A stretch of DNA of 64,000 nt from Haloplanus vescus (GTDB lineage: Archaea; Halobacteriota; Halobacteria; Halobacteriales; Haloferacaceae): NCBI RefSeq assembly GCF_900107665.1, contig NZ_FNQT01000001.1, positions 1,342,398 through 1,406,397 on the forward strand. Reading direction: 5' to 3'. Below the pieces are notes generated by a model. The model searched no databases, was not told where the DNA came from, and was given only the letters and a program-made list of their open reading frames with translations. Below are positions 42,357 through 50,044 of this stretch, piece after piece. How positions within the stretch are numbered: the first letter of the stretch is position 1; each line of letters begins with the position of its first letter. The position numbers and the translations under genes are program-made.

Positions 42357-43316
42357 ATGATCACGAACGGCTGGCTCCAGCGCCATCAGGTCGCCGTCTA
42401 CGCAGTCGCCGTCGCGTTGGCGATTGGCGTCGGCGTCGGTCGTCCGGAGGCGGCCCCGGTCATCGAGCGCTTCATCGACCCCGTCCTGGCCGTGTTGCTG
42501 TACGTGACCTTCCTCGAAATCCCGTTCGTTCGCCTCCGCCGCGCGTTCGCGAACGGGCGCTTCATGGCGGCGGCGCTCGGCACGAACTTCCTCGTCGTTC
42601 CGGTCGTCGTATGGGGACTCCTGCACCTGCTTCCCGCGGACCCAGTCGTCCTCGTCGGCGTGTGTCTGGTGCTCCTGACGCCGTGTATCGACTACGTCAT
42701 CACGTTCACGGAACTGGCGGGCGGCGACGCCGAGCAGATTACCGCGACGACGCCGGCGCTGATGCTCGTCCAACTCCTCCTGTTGCCCGTCTACCTCTGG
42801 CTCTTCGTCGGCCCGGCGGTGGCCGAGGCTATCGACGCCGGGCCCTTTATCGACGCTTTCCTGCGACTCATCGTCCTTCCCCTGAGCGCCGCGTGGCTGA
42901 CCGAGGTGGGCGCAAAACGGTCCTCGAAAGCCGCCGCGTGGCAGGAGACGATGGCGTGGCTCCCCGTGCCGATGATGGGCGCGACGCTGTTCGTCGTCAT
43001 CGCCTCGCAGCTCCCGCGGGTCCACGACTCGCTAGCGCAGATTGCCGTCGTCGTCCCGGTCTATGTCTTGTTCCTCCTCGTGATGCCCCTACTCGGTCGG
43101 CTGGTGGCCGGACTGTTCGAGATGGACGTCGGCGAGAGTCGCGCACTCGTGTTCACCTCCGTCACCCGGAACTCGCTGGTCGTCCTCCCGTTGGCGCTGG
43201 CGCTTCCGGCGGGCTACGAGCTGGTTCCCGCCATCGTCGTCACGCAGACGCTCGTCGAACTGACGGGGATGGTCGTGCTCACGAGAATCGTTCCGGCGTG
43301 GCTGGTGTCGGAGTGA
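42357..43316 (+). CDS. Acr3/BASS-type arsenite permease-like transporter
   Basis: The 319-residue membrane protein has about ten helices. The motif TPCIDYVITFTELAGGD, with Cys in the first half, is the Acr3-type arsenite-efflux signature (Pro-Cys). It lies in the discontinuous helix that binds the substrate in the BASS fold. The second half shows VTRNSLVVLPLALALP. No arsenic regulator or arsenate reductase gene lies adjacent, so the arsenic role is family-based. A dyad before the ATG suggests an ArsR-like repressor. Confidence 0.82.
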   Translation: MITNGWLQRHQVAVYAVAVALAIGVGVGRPEAAPVIERFIDPVLAVLLYVTFLEIPFVRLRRAFANGRFMAAALGTNFLVVPVVVWGLLHLLPADPVVLVGVCLVLLTPCIDYVITFTELAGGDAEQITATTPALMLVQLLLLPVYLWLFVGPAVAEAIDAGPFIDAFLRLIVLPLSAAWLTEVGAKRSSKAAAWQETMAWLPVPMMGATLFVVIASQLPRVHDSLAQIAVVVPVYVLFLLVMPLLGRLVAGLFEMDVGESRALVFTSVTRNSLVVLPLALALPAGYELVPAIVVTQTLVELTGMVVLTRIVPAWLVSE

Positions 43317-43611
43317 CGGTGGCGATTTCGCTACTGGAGTGAGGCCGTATGTAGGGTGTAATCGAGTACTGGCAGCGGAATTCTGGTTCATCGACGAGGA
43401 CAGAGCGGAATCCCCGAAACCAAATTAACGTAGTAATATCGCTCGCGACAGCTCACACTCTGTGAGTATCAGATACGCTGTTGAAAGCTCTGAAGAAGAT
43501 GGCGTAGAGAGTAATAAGATCCTGGATCGGAGTTGAAGACGTATTTCGCCAGTTCAGTATATGATATCTAACACTCAGGATTTATCCGCGTGAACGCGGG
43601 GGTGGAGGTCA
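43317..43611. other. Non-coding 295-bp stretch at the island boundary
   Basis: I see no gene, RNA or repeat here. Base composition turns more AT-rich, with runs such as CCAAATTAACGTAGTAATATC. It separates the GC-rich core from the accessory genes and could hold a remnant or an integration edge, but no tRNA or direct repeat was found to prove this. Confidence 0.5.
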
Positions 43612-44310
43612 CTACTCGTCGCCTTGGGCGTTCCGTCTGTGGTGTTCGCGGCGCTCAAGCCGATCCAAGTGCGTGTCAGTGTAGTCCTCGTGACCTGTGC
43701 GATCTGGCACGTAACATGGCGCGCTCGTGTTGGGGAAGAACACCGGGGTTTCGATATCGACCGGCTGCCCGGCCTGCATCCGTAGGAGTGGGACCGGTGG
43801 CGTGGTTCGGAGCGACCATGGGTTAACGGAGGTCCGGTGGACATCGGCGTCCTCCGGTGGCCGCTCGCAGGTCAACGGCGGGAGTTCGTCTCTCTCAAGA
43901 TCTCGGAGCGTGAGCAGTCGGACATCGAAGGCTTGAGCGAGCCGCCAAGCACGATCCGTCAGTCGGGTGGTGTGACAGAGTACTGGCATTGCTCGCCCCA
44001 AGAAGGCAAGCAGGCAAAGTCGGATGATGACCGACTCGTCGATGGAGCGACTTTCCCAATCTTTGCATTCGGCAACCAGATAATCGGCCGGCTCATCGCG
44101 GTGGTCTCCACGACAGGCAACGACATCGGCAGTGAGTGCAACGACGGGTTCGCGGCGGGCCGCACCATAGCCCCACTCTTCAAGAGCCTTTTTGAGTTGG
44201 CGCTCTAGCCACGCACCTTGTCCTGGACCACGTCCATGGGTGATTTCACGTGGGGGATCATGGGGATCCAGCTCCGTCTCATCAACTTCCTCATCACTCT
44301 GGTCACTCAT
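43612..44310 (-). CDS. PD-(D/E)XK restriction-endonuclease-like protein
   Basis: The 232-residue protein has an Mrr/RecB-like nuclease core at about residues 30-130. A helix (GAWLERQLKKALEEWGYGAA) leads to ALTADVVACRG (Asp) and the ExK motif YLVAECKDW. A helix with LCLLAFLGRAMPVLCHTT follows, then the RAWRLAQAFDVRLLTL strand that ends Mrr-type domains. The C-terminus (about residues 150-232) is unrelated and has a Cys and many charged residues. The ATG at 44310 overlaps the next gene by 8 bp. A defence or DNA-modification sensing role is inferred. Confidence 0.72.
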   Translation of the reverse strand: MSDQSDEEVDETELDPHDPPREITHGRGPGQGAWLERQLKKALEEWGYGAARREPVVALTADVVACRGDHRDEPADYLVAECKDWESRSIDESVIIRLCLLAFLGRAMPVLCHTTRLTDRAWRLAQAFDVRLLTLRDLERDELPPLTCERPPEDADVHRTSVNPWSLRTTPPVPLLRMQAGQPVDIETPVFFPNTSAPCYVPDRTGHEDYTDTHLDRLERREHHRRNAQGDE

Positions 44311-44671
44311 CGTTAGTGGCCTCCTGTTGGTCGGCTTCGGTGTGTGATAGGAGACTAGAGTCGTGTGAATCAGTGGTCGTCTCGTTGGTTGCGGGGGACG
44401 TGGCTGCTGGGTCGTCGGGCGGTGTCTCAAGGTGGTTGGCCACCCGTTCGAGCGCTCGAGCGAGGTCACGGGCCTGGGTCGGGGTGAGTTCCGTGGTGGT
44501 CAGCCCCCAGTGACCTCCAAATCCGATCAGGAGCGTCCGGTCAGCTGTAGCTTTGGGAGTGACCTCAAGAGTAGCGCGTGAGTATTCGTCTTCGAGTTGG
44601 CGTGTGACGCCAGTCTCGACGGTGAAGCTCGATTCGTCCGTGGATCGCTCGTCGTCTGGAAGGTGTGACAT
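44303..44671 (-). CDS. Small protein in the nuclease cassette
   Basis: The 122-residue protein has a possible small beta-sheet domain (SRATLEVTPKATADRTLLIGFGGHWGLTT in parts) and a helix TPTQARDLARALERVANHLE. A Ser/Thr/Asp-rich tail follows. The 'ELTPxxARxLAxAL' helix is shared with many short archaeal proteins of unknown role. It sits between the zinc-binding protein and the nuclease, overlapping the latter by 8 bp. Confidence 0.65.
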   Translation of the reverse strand: MSHLPDDERSTDESSFTVETGVTRQLEDEYSRATLEVTPKATADRTLLIGFGGHWGLTTTELTPTQARDLARALERVANHLETPPDDPAATSPATNETTTDSHDSSLLSHTEADQQEATNDE

Positions 44672-44686
44672 TGGAGTGGGTGGTGG

Positions 44687-45184
44687 TTAGCGGGACGGGA
44701 GTGTGGTGGAACTGGTCGAAGCTGGCTCGGCCGTCGGGGAGATTGCCTCAAGGACCCACGACTGGGGAGCCTGGCGCGTGTGCAGCCCGCGGAGTCCACA
44801 GTGATATGTAGCGAGGATGGAGAGCACACGGGGAGGCACGTAGTGAGTGGCCGGGGTCCCGACGATTTCCAATATCGGGTGGTCGACGTGGGGATTGTCG
44901 GTACAGATGTCTGTGGTACGGACCTCAGTGATGGGCTGGAGAACCTCTGCGCACCGCTGGAGCGACGCATCTGGGGTGGCGCGTGATTTGGAATGAGTGA
45001 GGTTGGAAGTGGATCCGCCAGTCTGGGAGTGAGTAGCGGCTGTGTCCTGACAAGAATGGATCGCAATCCGTTCAGGAAGGCCAACGACCCCACAGACTGG
45101 ACAGCGCTGTAGCTGCGGGCTGGCTGTATCGTGAGTTAGTGACTGTACGACAGGTTCTTTATTGGGTGGTTCGGAGTTTCTCAT
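44687..45184 (-). CDS. Zinc-finger-containing protein, first gene of the cassette
   Basis: The 165-residue protein has one C-x2-C ... H-x2-C type site (RCPVCGVVGLPERIAIHSC) at about residues 27-46, then a Ser/Thr-rich stretch and an end with ATYHCGLRGLHTRQAP. The zinc module suggests nucleic-acid or protein binding. It begins the cassette 44687-43612 and has a GC-rich hairpin upstream at 45208-45235. No family is recognised. Confidence 0.6.
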   Translation of the reverse strand: MRNSEPPNKEPVVQSLTHDTASPQLQRCPVCGVVGLPERIAIHSCQDTAATHSQTGGSTSNLTHSKSRATPDASLQRCAEVLQPITEVRTTDICTDNPHVDHPILEIVGTPATHYVPPRVLSILATYHCGLRGLHTRQAPQSWVLEAISPTAEPASTSSTTLPSR

Positions 45185-45207
45185 GCTTCGTCTGGTTGGC
45201 GAAGCGC

Positions 45208-45235
45208 GGTCGGACGTGTTGGCGCACGTCCGGCC
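45208..45235. promoter_or_regulatory. Strong hairpin between the cassette and the wHTH gene
   Basis: GGTCGGACGTG and CACGTCCGGCC pair over 11 positions (8 perfect, plus one GU and two GC) with the 6-nt loop TTGGCG. It lies about 25-50 bp upstream of the minus-strand cassette start, where it could act as an operator or leader structure. Confidence 0.5.
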
Positions 45236-45386
45236 AGATGTCTTACAGTAGCCGAGTCCCGCGCTTCTTATCCAATATCATACACTCGTTACTAATAAAC
45301 GTTACTGAAGAACATCTAATAGAACTTCGAGATGGAAGGAAACACGAACGACGAACTACTAAGTACGCCACAAAGTAGGTTCACGC

Positions 45387-45644
45387 ATGACCAACGAGAA
45401 ACACGAGCCATCCGAACACGAGGAGCGGGTCTTAGAGGTGCTGAAAGAGGGAAGAACATCTGCGGATCAACCATGGGGATATACAACACCGTCTCGAGTA
45501 GCGGAGCGATTTAACCTGCCTCGGCAACGGGTAAATGAAGCGATAAATCGACTCACTGCGGCCGGCTGGATTAAACAAGTTGAAGAAAATGACACCCTAA
45601 TCCGTGGCCTGTATATTTTTGTGGACGATCCACGTGAGAACTGA
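45387..45644 (+). CDS. Small winged-helix DNA-binding protein
   Basis: The 85-residue protein has the wHTH order: helix HEERVLEVLKEGRTSADQPW, helices TTPSRVAERFNLPRQRVNEAINRLTAAGW, and a wing with IKQVEENDTLIRGLYIF. MarR/GntR-like small regulators share this fold. A TATA-like CTACTAAG lies about 30 bp before the ATG. It sits between the nuclease cassette and the origin, and could regulate either. Confidence 0.75.
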   Translation: MTNEKHEPSEHEERVLEVLKEGRTSADQPWGYTTPSRVAERFNLPRQRVNEAINRLTAAGWIKQVEENDTLIRGLYIFVDDPREN

Positions 45645-45743
45645 GATGCAGAGTTCACGAAATCTTTTCCCTCCGTTATCTACTAATTGTGGCGCGTGTG
45701 CCGAGATCGTAGAGGCACACCTAACTGAGAAGATCAGCCATTC

Positions 45744-45770
45744 TCTCACACTCCACTGTGTCGAATGTTC
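45744..45770 (-). repeat. Origin recognition box (ORB) 1
   Basis: Read on the minus strand it is GAACATTCGACACAGTGG followed by AGTGTGAGA. It differs by one base over 27 from the box at 47407-47433. It points away from the orc1 gene, opposite to the boxes on the right arm. Confidence 0.85.
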
Positions 45771-45817
45771 TTTGACTACGCTATGGACAGGGGGTCATCT
45801 TATCTTTGCATGAGCCA

Positions 45818-45844
45818 TCTCACACCCCACTATGTCGAATGTTA
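45818..45844 (-). repeat. Origin recognition box (ORB) 2
   Basis: The minus strand reads TAACATTCGACATAGTGG then GGTGTGAGA. It is the second of two boxes on the left, 74 bp from the first. Confidence 0.85.
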
Positions 45845-45933
45845 ATGCTTTCTCAGTCGTGAGATAGAACATTCTATACCGTCCAATACAGCATATTTGT
45901 CTTTCACGGTATTAGGATATAATTTCAATTGAC
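45845..45933. other. AT-rich unwinding-element candidate of the origin
   Basis: About 90 bp between the left boxes and the box at 45934 are AT-rich (for example CATATTTGTC and GGATATAATTTCAATT). They contain the dyad ATAGAA-CA-TTCTAT at 45864-45877. Position between inverted ORBs fits a DNA unwinding element. Confidence 0.6.
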
Positions 45934-45949
45934 GCATTCGACGCAGTGG
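45934..45949 (+). repeat. Degenerate ORB at the orc1 promoter
   Basis: GCATTCGACGCAGTGG matches the conserved core of the other boxes in the forward direction but lacks the G-rich end. It directly precedes the TATA-like TTTATTAT (about 45950-45957), so it covers the BRE position of the orc1 promoter. Confidence 0.65.
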
Positions 45950-45957
45950 TTTTATTA
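45950..45957 (+). promoter_or_regulatory. TATA box of orc1/cdc6
   Basis: TTTATTAT is about 30 bp before the ATG at 45986, fitting a leaderless transcript. The upstream edge touches an ORB core. Confidence 0.6.
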
Positions 45958-45985
45958 TCCAAGCATCAAGAGCTACACGTGACTG

Positions 45986-47206
45986 ATGCCGACGTTTACC
46001 CGTGATACCCAGATCTTCCGTAACGAGGATATGCTCCGGGACGATTATCAACCGAGCTCAATCACGGCTCGGGAGTCGGAATTGAATGCGTACAAAACCG
46101 CTCTCCAACCAGTAATTAACGGCGCACAGCCACGGAATATTTTCTTGTATGGGAAGACAGGTGTTGGGAAGACAGCAGTCTCACGATATTTGCTCAAACA
46201 ACTACAACAAGACTCAAGCCAATACGACGATGTATCACTCTCGGTATTTTGGCTGAACTGTACGAATCTCTCCTCATCATACCAAGTAGCAGTCAACCTC
46301 GTCAATACCCTCCGATCACCCGACGATCAAATCAGTACAACTGGCTATCCACAGCAGCGTGTCTTTGATCTCTTATATGATGAACTCGATACAGTCGGGG
46401 GAACAGTCTTGATCGTTCTTGATGAGATTGATCATATCGGGACCGATGATGAGATTCTGTATGAAATTCCGCGAGCACGCTCAAACGACTACCTGACAGA
46501 AACGAAACCCGGCGTAATCGGGATTAGCAACGATTTCGGTTTTCGAGACAATCTCTCGCCAAAAGTGAAAGATACCCTCTGTGAAGAAGAGATCCATTTC
46601 TCACCGTACAATGCGCCCGAATTAGAAGCAATTCTTGAGCGTCGCGCGGAGGGTGCCCTCTTTGAAGATGCCACTGAACCGGGCGTACTCGCACTATGTG
46701 CTGCAATCGCCGCCCAGGACACCGGAAGTGCGAGACAGGCGCTCGACTTGCTGTACCAAGCCGGTGAACTCGCACGATCGGTGGCCCGTGATCAAATCAC
46801 CAAAGACGATGTCCACGACGCTCGGAACAAAATTGAGCGGAGCCAAATCGAACACGGCATGCGTGAACTAACCCGACACGGGCATCTCTCTCTCGTGGCA
46901 GTCCTACAATTGGCGCTTGAGTCAGGGGATCCCTTTCGTGTGCGGGATATTTACCCACAATATCGGACTATTGCCGAGCAATCAGACATTGACCCCCTAG
47001 TTCGACGTCGCATGCACGATCACCTTGCCGATCTTGCAATGCTTGGCATTCTTGACCGTCGCTCTCGAAATGAAGGCCGTTCGGGTGGTCAATACTATGA
47101 ATATGAATTTGCCGTTGATCTTGATCTTGTCGCCAAGGTCGTCAGTGACTTTGAGGGACTGACACTACCACGGTGTGTCATAAAATTAACCCAATCATTG
47201 GAATAA
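45986..47206 (+). CDS. orc1: Orc1/Cdc6 replication initiator
   Basis: The 406-residue AAA+ ATPase binds origin recognition boxes and loads MCM. Walker A is GKTGVGKT (residues about 56-63), Walker [13 protein letters not shown], sensor 1 [11 protein letters not shown], and sensor 2/arginine region [18 protein letters not shown]. The C-terminal winged helix (about 300-406) includes [19 protein letters not shown] and YYEYEFAVD. Both sides carry inverted ORB repeats, so it is an origin-linked orc1. Codon use and composition are more AT-rich than in the core genes. Confidence 0.95.
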   Translation: MPTFTRDTQIFRNEDMLRDDYQPSSITARESELNAYKTALQPVINGAQPRNIFLYGKTGVGKTAVSRYLLKQLQQDSSQYDDVSLSVFWLNCTNLSSSYQVAVNLVNTLRSPDDQISTTGYPQQRVFDLLYDELDTVGGTVLIVLDEIDHIGTDDEILYEIPRARSNDYLTETKPGVIGISNDFGFRDNLSPKVKDTLCEEEIHFSPYNAPELEAILERRAEGALFEDATEPGVLALCAAIAAQDTGSARQALDLLYQAGELARSVARDQITKDDVHDARNKIERSQIEHGMRELTRHGHLSLVAVLQLALESGDPFRVRDIYPQYRTIAEQSDIDPLVRRRMHDHLADLAMLGILDRRSRNEGRSGGQYYEYEFAVDLDLVAKVVSDFEGLTLPRCVIKLTQSLE

Positions 47207-47260
47207 ATAGGCAGTAACTGAGCATTACGGTAGTTCGCTTCGCTGGTAGGAATTTATCTG

Positions 47261-47287
47261 GAACACTCGACACGGTGGGGTGTCAGA
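47261..47287 (+). repeat. Origin recognition box (ORB) 3
   Basis: GAACACTCGACACGGTGG with GGTGTCAGA follows the same pattern as the left boxes but in the opposite orientation. It is about 55 bp after the orc1 stop. Confidence 0.85.
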
Positions 47288-47310
47288 CAGGACTCGACAA
47301 CCTCTGAAAT

Positions 47311-47338
47311 AAACACTCGACATAGTGGAATGGTGAGA
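47311..47338 (+). repeat. Origin recognition box (ORB) 4
   Basis: AAACACTCGACATAGTGG with AATGGTGAGA has one extra base in the G-rich part. It lies 50 bp from ORB 3. Confidence 0.75.
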
Positions 47339-47406
47339 GATTGATCTGAATAGTCGCTATGAACATTTGATAACAAGATACTGCTTGAGAGGTGACGAAC
47401 AGATGA

Positions 47407-47433
47407 GAACATTCGACACAGTGGGGTGTGAGA
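47407..47433 (+). repeat. Origin recognition box (ORB) 5
   Basis: GAACATTCGACACAGTGG with GGTGTGAGA is the closest to a consensus and mirrors ORB 1 with one difference. A degenerate GAACATTTGATAACA lies 46 bp before, at 47361. Confidence 0.88.
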
Positions 47434-47765
47434 CAATACTTCCTCTGCAGTAGGGGCCACTAAATCAAGAAATACCCCGACCTGATATCAGCGATGTACG
47501 GACAGTAATGACTCTTTACTGGATAGTCGCTTAATCCCAGTCCCGATGATACGGAATCCCCCTGTCCAAACCATCTGCAAACTTCACAGTTCGACGGGCC
47601 GTGGTACGTCGTCAAATAGTGTAGACACCGAACACTACAGGATACAGAATGACAGCAATTATCACACCCATGATCCCCGCTCCGACGTAGTCAAGCGAGG
47701 TCTGATGAACGTATCCATGTGAGCGAGTGCGCTCACACCACCATTAAACGGATACGGAAGAAGTA

Positions 47766-48101
47766 TCACGGGTCGGTGTCCTGCTCTGCACCGCGTCGAA
47801 CGGCGTCTCGATGTCGCTGTGCGATCGGATCGATATCAGCGTTGAGTGATGTCGAGGCGTCGTTCGTTGGGGCAGTCTCCACAACGAGCGTTTCCAACCG
47901 ATCGAGTACCCTCTGTGGGTCGGCCTCCGGTTCAACGATCACTTTCCCGTCCTCAGTCCGAACCGTCACTTCGGTGCCAGGTTCGAGACAGAGTCGTTCC
48001 CGGATCCGCTGTGGAAGGATGATCCGCCCCTTCGAATCAATCGTCGGCACATTCTCACATACAGTGGGAATGGAATTAATCGCTTTGCTCGGCAGCATCA
48101 C
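47766..48101 (-). CDS. AbrB/SpoVT-type DNA-binding protein
   Basis: The 111-residue protein has the swapped-hairpin domain VPTIDSKGRIILPQRIRERL, then LEPGTEVTVRTEDGKVIVEP. The C-terminus (ADIDPIAQRHRDAVRRGAEQ) resembles VapB-type antitoxins that pair with a PIN toxin. No PIN gene follows, so it may be an orphan antitoxin or a free-standing regulator. Two ATGs are adjacent (48101 and 48098). Confidence 0.82.
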   Translation of the reverse strand: MMLPSKAINSIPTVCENVPTIDSKGRIILPQRIRERLCLEPGTEVTVRTEDGKVIVEPEADPQRVLDRLETLVVETAPTNDASTSLNADIDPIAQRHRDAVRRGAEQDTDP

Positions 48102-48236
48102 TCCGGTAGATAACTATTCAGAACCGTATGAGTCAGTTTGGACACCTCGAAAGTCCTTACATCGACAAATCACGGGGTGAGCTGAGGAGTTAGTGCCGCC
48201 ACTAATCCACCGATATAGAAACAGTAGGTGTATTTC

Positions 48237-50039
48237 TCACTCGACAGTCACACTTTTGGCGAGATTCCGAGGTTTATCGATCGGGCGGCCTTTCTCGTTG
48301 GCGACGTGATAGGCAAACAGTTGGAGGGCGACGTTGGCGACAAGTGGTTCAAGTAGGCCACACTCCGGAATTTCGAAGGTCGTGTTAAGATCATCCGTCA
48401 GTTGGTCATCACTCGTTACACCGAGCACTGGCGCTCCGCGGGATTCGACCTCCTTGACGTTGTGAACAGTCTTCTCGGCGGCAGCATTATTCGTAAGGAT
48501 CGCAAGCACTGGCGTCTCTGGAGTGACAAGCGCAAGTGGTCCATGCTTGAGTTCGCCCGCGGCAAAGCCCTCGGCGTGGTCGTAGGAGATCTCTTTGAGT
48601 TTGAGGGCACTCTCAAGGGCCACTGGGTACGCCGCGCTACGTCCAATGTAGAAAAACGCATCACTGTCAGCGTAGGTCGCTGCCGCCTGCTTCATCGTGG
48701 CTTCCTGATCAAGGACCTGCTGGACGGCCCCAGGAAGGGTACGAAGACTCCCAAGGAGATCGGCCGCAGTTTGTGAATTGAGCACATCCCGGAGCTGGCC
48801 GATATGGACAGTTAGCAGTACGGTGGTGGCAACTTGCGAGACAAAGGTCTTGGTTGCAGCGACACCGATCTCGGGGCCGGCGCGAATAAAGACCGTATCA
48901 TCAGCATCACGCGTGACAGTACTCCCAAGCGTGTTCGTGAGTGCGAGTGTTTGTGCGCCTTCGTGTGCGGCAGCTCGAAGTGCAGAGAGTGTATCTGCAG
49001 TTTCCCCACTTTGCGTGATGGCAAGGACAAGGGTTCGCCACGGATCGCGACCCCCGTTGAACGTGTATTCACTTGCGATGTGTACCGTCACGCGGACTCC
49101 AGCATGCGTCTCTAGGAGCTCTTTGGCGTAGAGCCCAGCATGATATGAGGTCCCACAGGCAACGATTTGAATCTCTTCGATTGATTGCAAGTACTCATCG
49201 GGCAGATCGATATCGAGATCAACGGCAGGTGCAAAGTCATCGATACGCCCCGAGATCGCCTGTCTGAGCGCCCGTGGCTGTTCGTGAATCTCTTTGAGCA
49301 TATAGTGCTCGTAGCCACTCTTGCCAGCTGCTTCGGCATCCCACTCTAGAGTTTCCGTTTCTCGCTCAACCTGCTCGCCGTCATTGTAGATTGTGATTGT
49401 GTCAGGGGTGATCCGAGCAATATCGCCCGATTCTAAGTAGGTCACACGATTCGTATGCTCGATAAATGCCGTGGCGTCGCTACCGATGAACGTCGCATCT
49501 TCACCATGGCCCAGGAGCAGTGGGCTATCCTCTCGAGCGACAACAATTTCATCCTGCCCCGCTACGACAGCAGCAATCGCGTAACTCCCTTCCAACTGGT
49601 CGGTGGTCCGTTGGACGGCACTCAACAACGAGATACCAGCCTCCAAGTGGGACTCGATAAGATGTGGGATTACCTCGGTATCGGTCTCACTTTGGAAGAC
49701 GTGCTGGTCACTCAGCTCCGCCTTGAGAGCTTCATAGTTGTCGATAATGCCATTATGTACAACCGCGACCTCACCAGTACAGTCCGTATGCGGATGGGCG
49801 TTCGTTTGCGTGGGCTCACCATGAGTGCTCCAGCGCGTGTGTCCAATCCCGATCGTTGCGTCATTCGCATGGGGAGCAGTAAGTGCATCCACTTGGCCAG
49901 CCGTTTTGGCAAGCGTAAGAGTTCCTCCAGCAAGAGCGATCCCAGCGGAGTCATAGCCCCGGTATTCGAGATTTTTGAGTCCCTCATGTACCATACGCCC
50001 CGTGTCATCCGGCCCGATATAGCCGATAATCCCACACAT
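48237..50039 (-). CDS. glmS: Glutamine-fructose-6-phosphate aminotransferase
   Basis: The 600-residue enzyme makes glucosamine-6-phosphate, the first step to UDP-GlcNAc. The N-terminal class II amidotransferase starts with Cys2 (MCGIIGYIG), with HTRWSTHGEPTQTNAHPH and HNGIIDNYEALK. Two SIS domains follow, with ACGTSYHAG, VLAITQSGETADTLSAL, KEISYDHAEGFAAGELKHGPLAL and the end PRNLAKSVTVE. The gene lies directly after a GlmU-like gene (5 bp) in a sugar-nucleotide operon. Confidence 0.95.
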   Translation of the reverse strand: MCGIIGYIGPDDTGRMVHEGLKNLEYRGYDSAGIALAGGTLTLAKTAGQVDALTAPHANDATIGIGHTRWSTHGEPTQTNAHPHTDCTGEVAVVHNGIIDNYEALKAELSDQHVFQSETDTEVIPHLIESHLEAGISLLSAVQRTTDQLEGSYAIAAVVAGQDEIVVAREDSPLLLGHGEDATFIGSDATAFIEHTNRVTYLESGDIARITPDTITIYNDGEQVERETETLEWDAEAAGKSGYEHYMLKEIHEQPRALRQAISGRIDDFAPAVDLDIDLPDEYLQSIEEIQIVACGTSYHAGLYAKELLETHAGVRVTVHIASEYTFNGGRDPWRTLVLAITQSGETADTLSALRAAAHEGAQTLALTNTLGSTVTRDADDTVFIRAGPEIGVAATKTFVSQVATTVLLTVHIGQLRDVLNSQTAADLLGSLRTLPGAVQQVLDQEATMKQAAATYADSDAFFYIGRSAAYPVALESALKLKEISYDHAEGFAAGELKHGPLALVTPETPVLAILTNNAAAEKTVHNVKEVESRGAPVLGVTSDDQLTDDLNTTFEIPECGLLEPLVANVALQLFAYHVANEKGRPIDKPRNLAKSVTVE

Positions 50040-50044
50040 ACGTA

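Larger units (their letters stand above)
47207..47765. other. Right arm of the origin and possible gene remnant
   Basis: This 559-bp gene-free segment holds three clear ORBs (47261, 47311, 47407) and a degenerate one near 47361, spaced by 46-50 bp. Farther on, the minus strand at 47612-47743 encodes a hydrophobic tail (TSLDYVGAGIMGVIIAVILY then PVVFGVYTI) with no start codon, which may be the last piece of a lost membrane protein gene. Confidence 0.6.

Noticed and set aside
45744-47433. CRISPR array
   Set aside because: The repeats are few, in both orientations, unevenly spaced and flank an orc1 gene; this is an origin.
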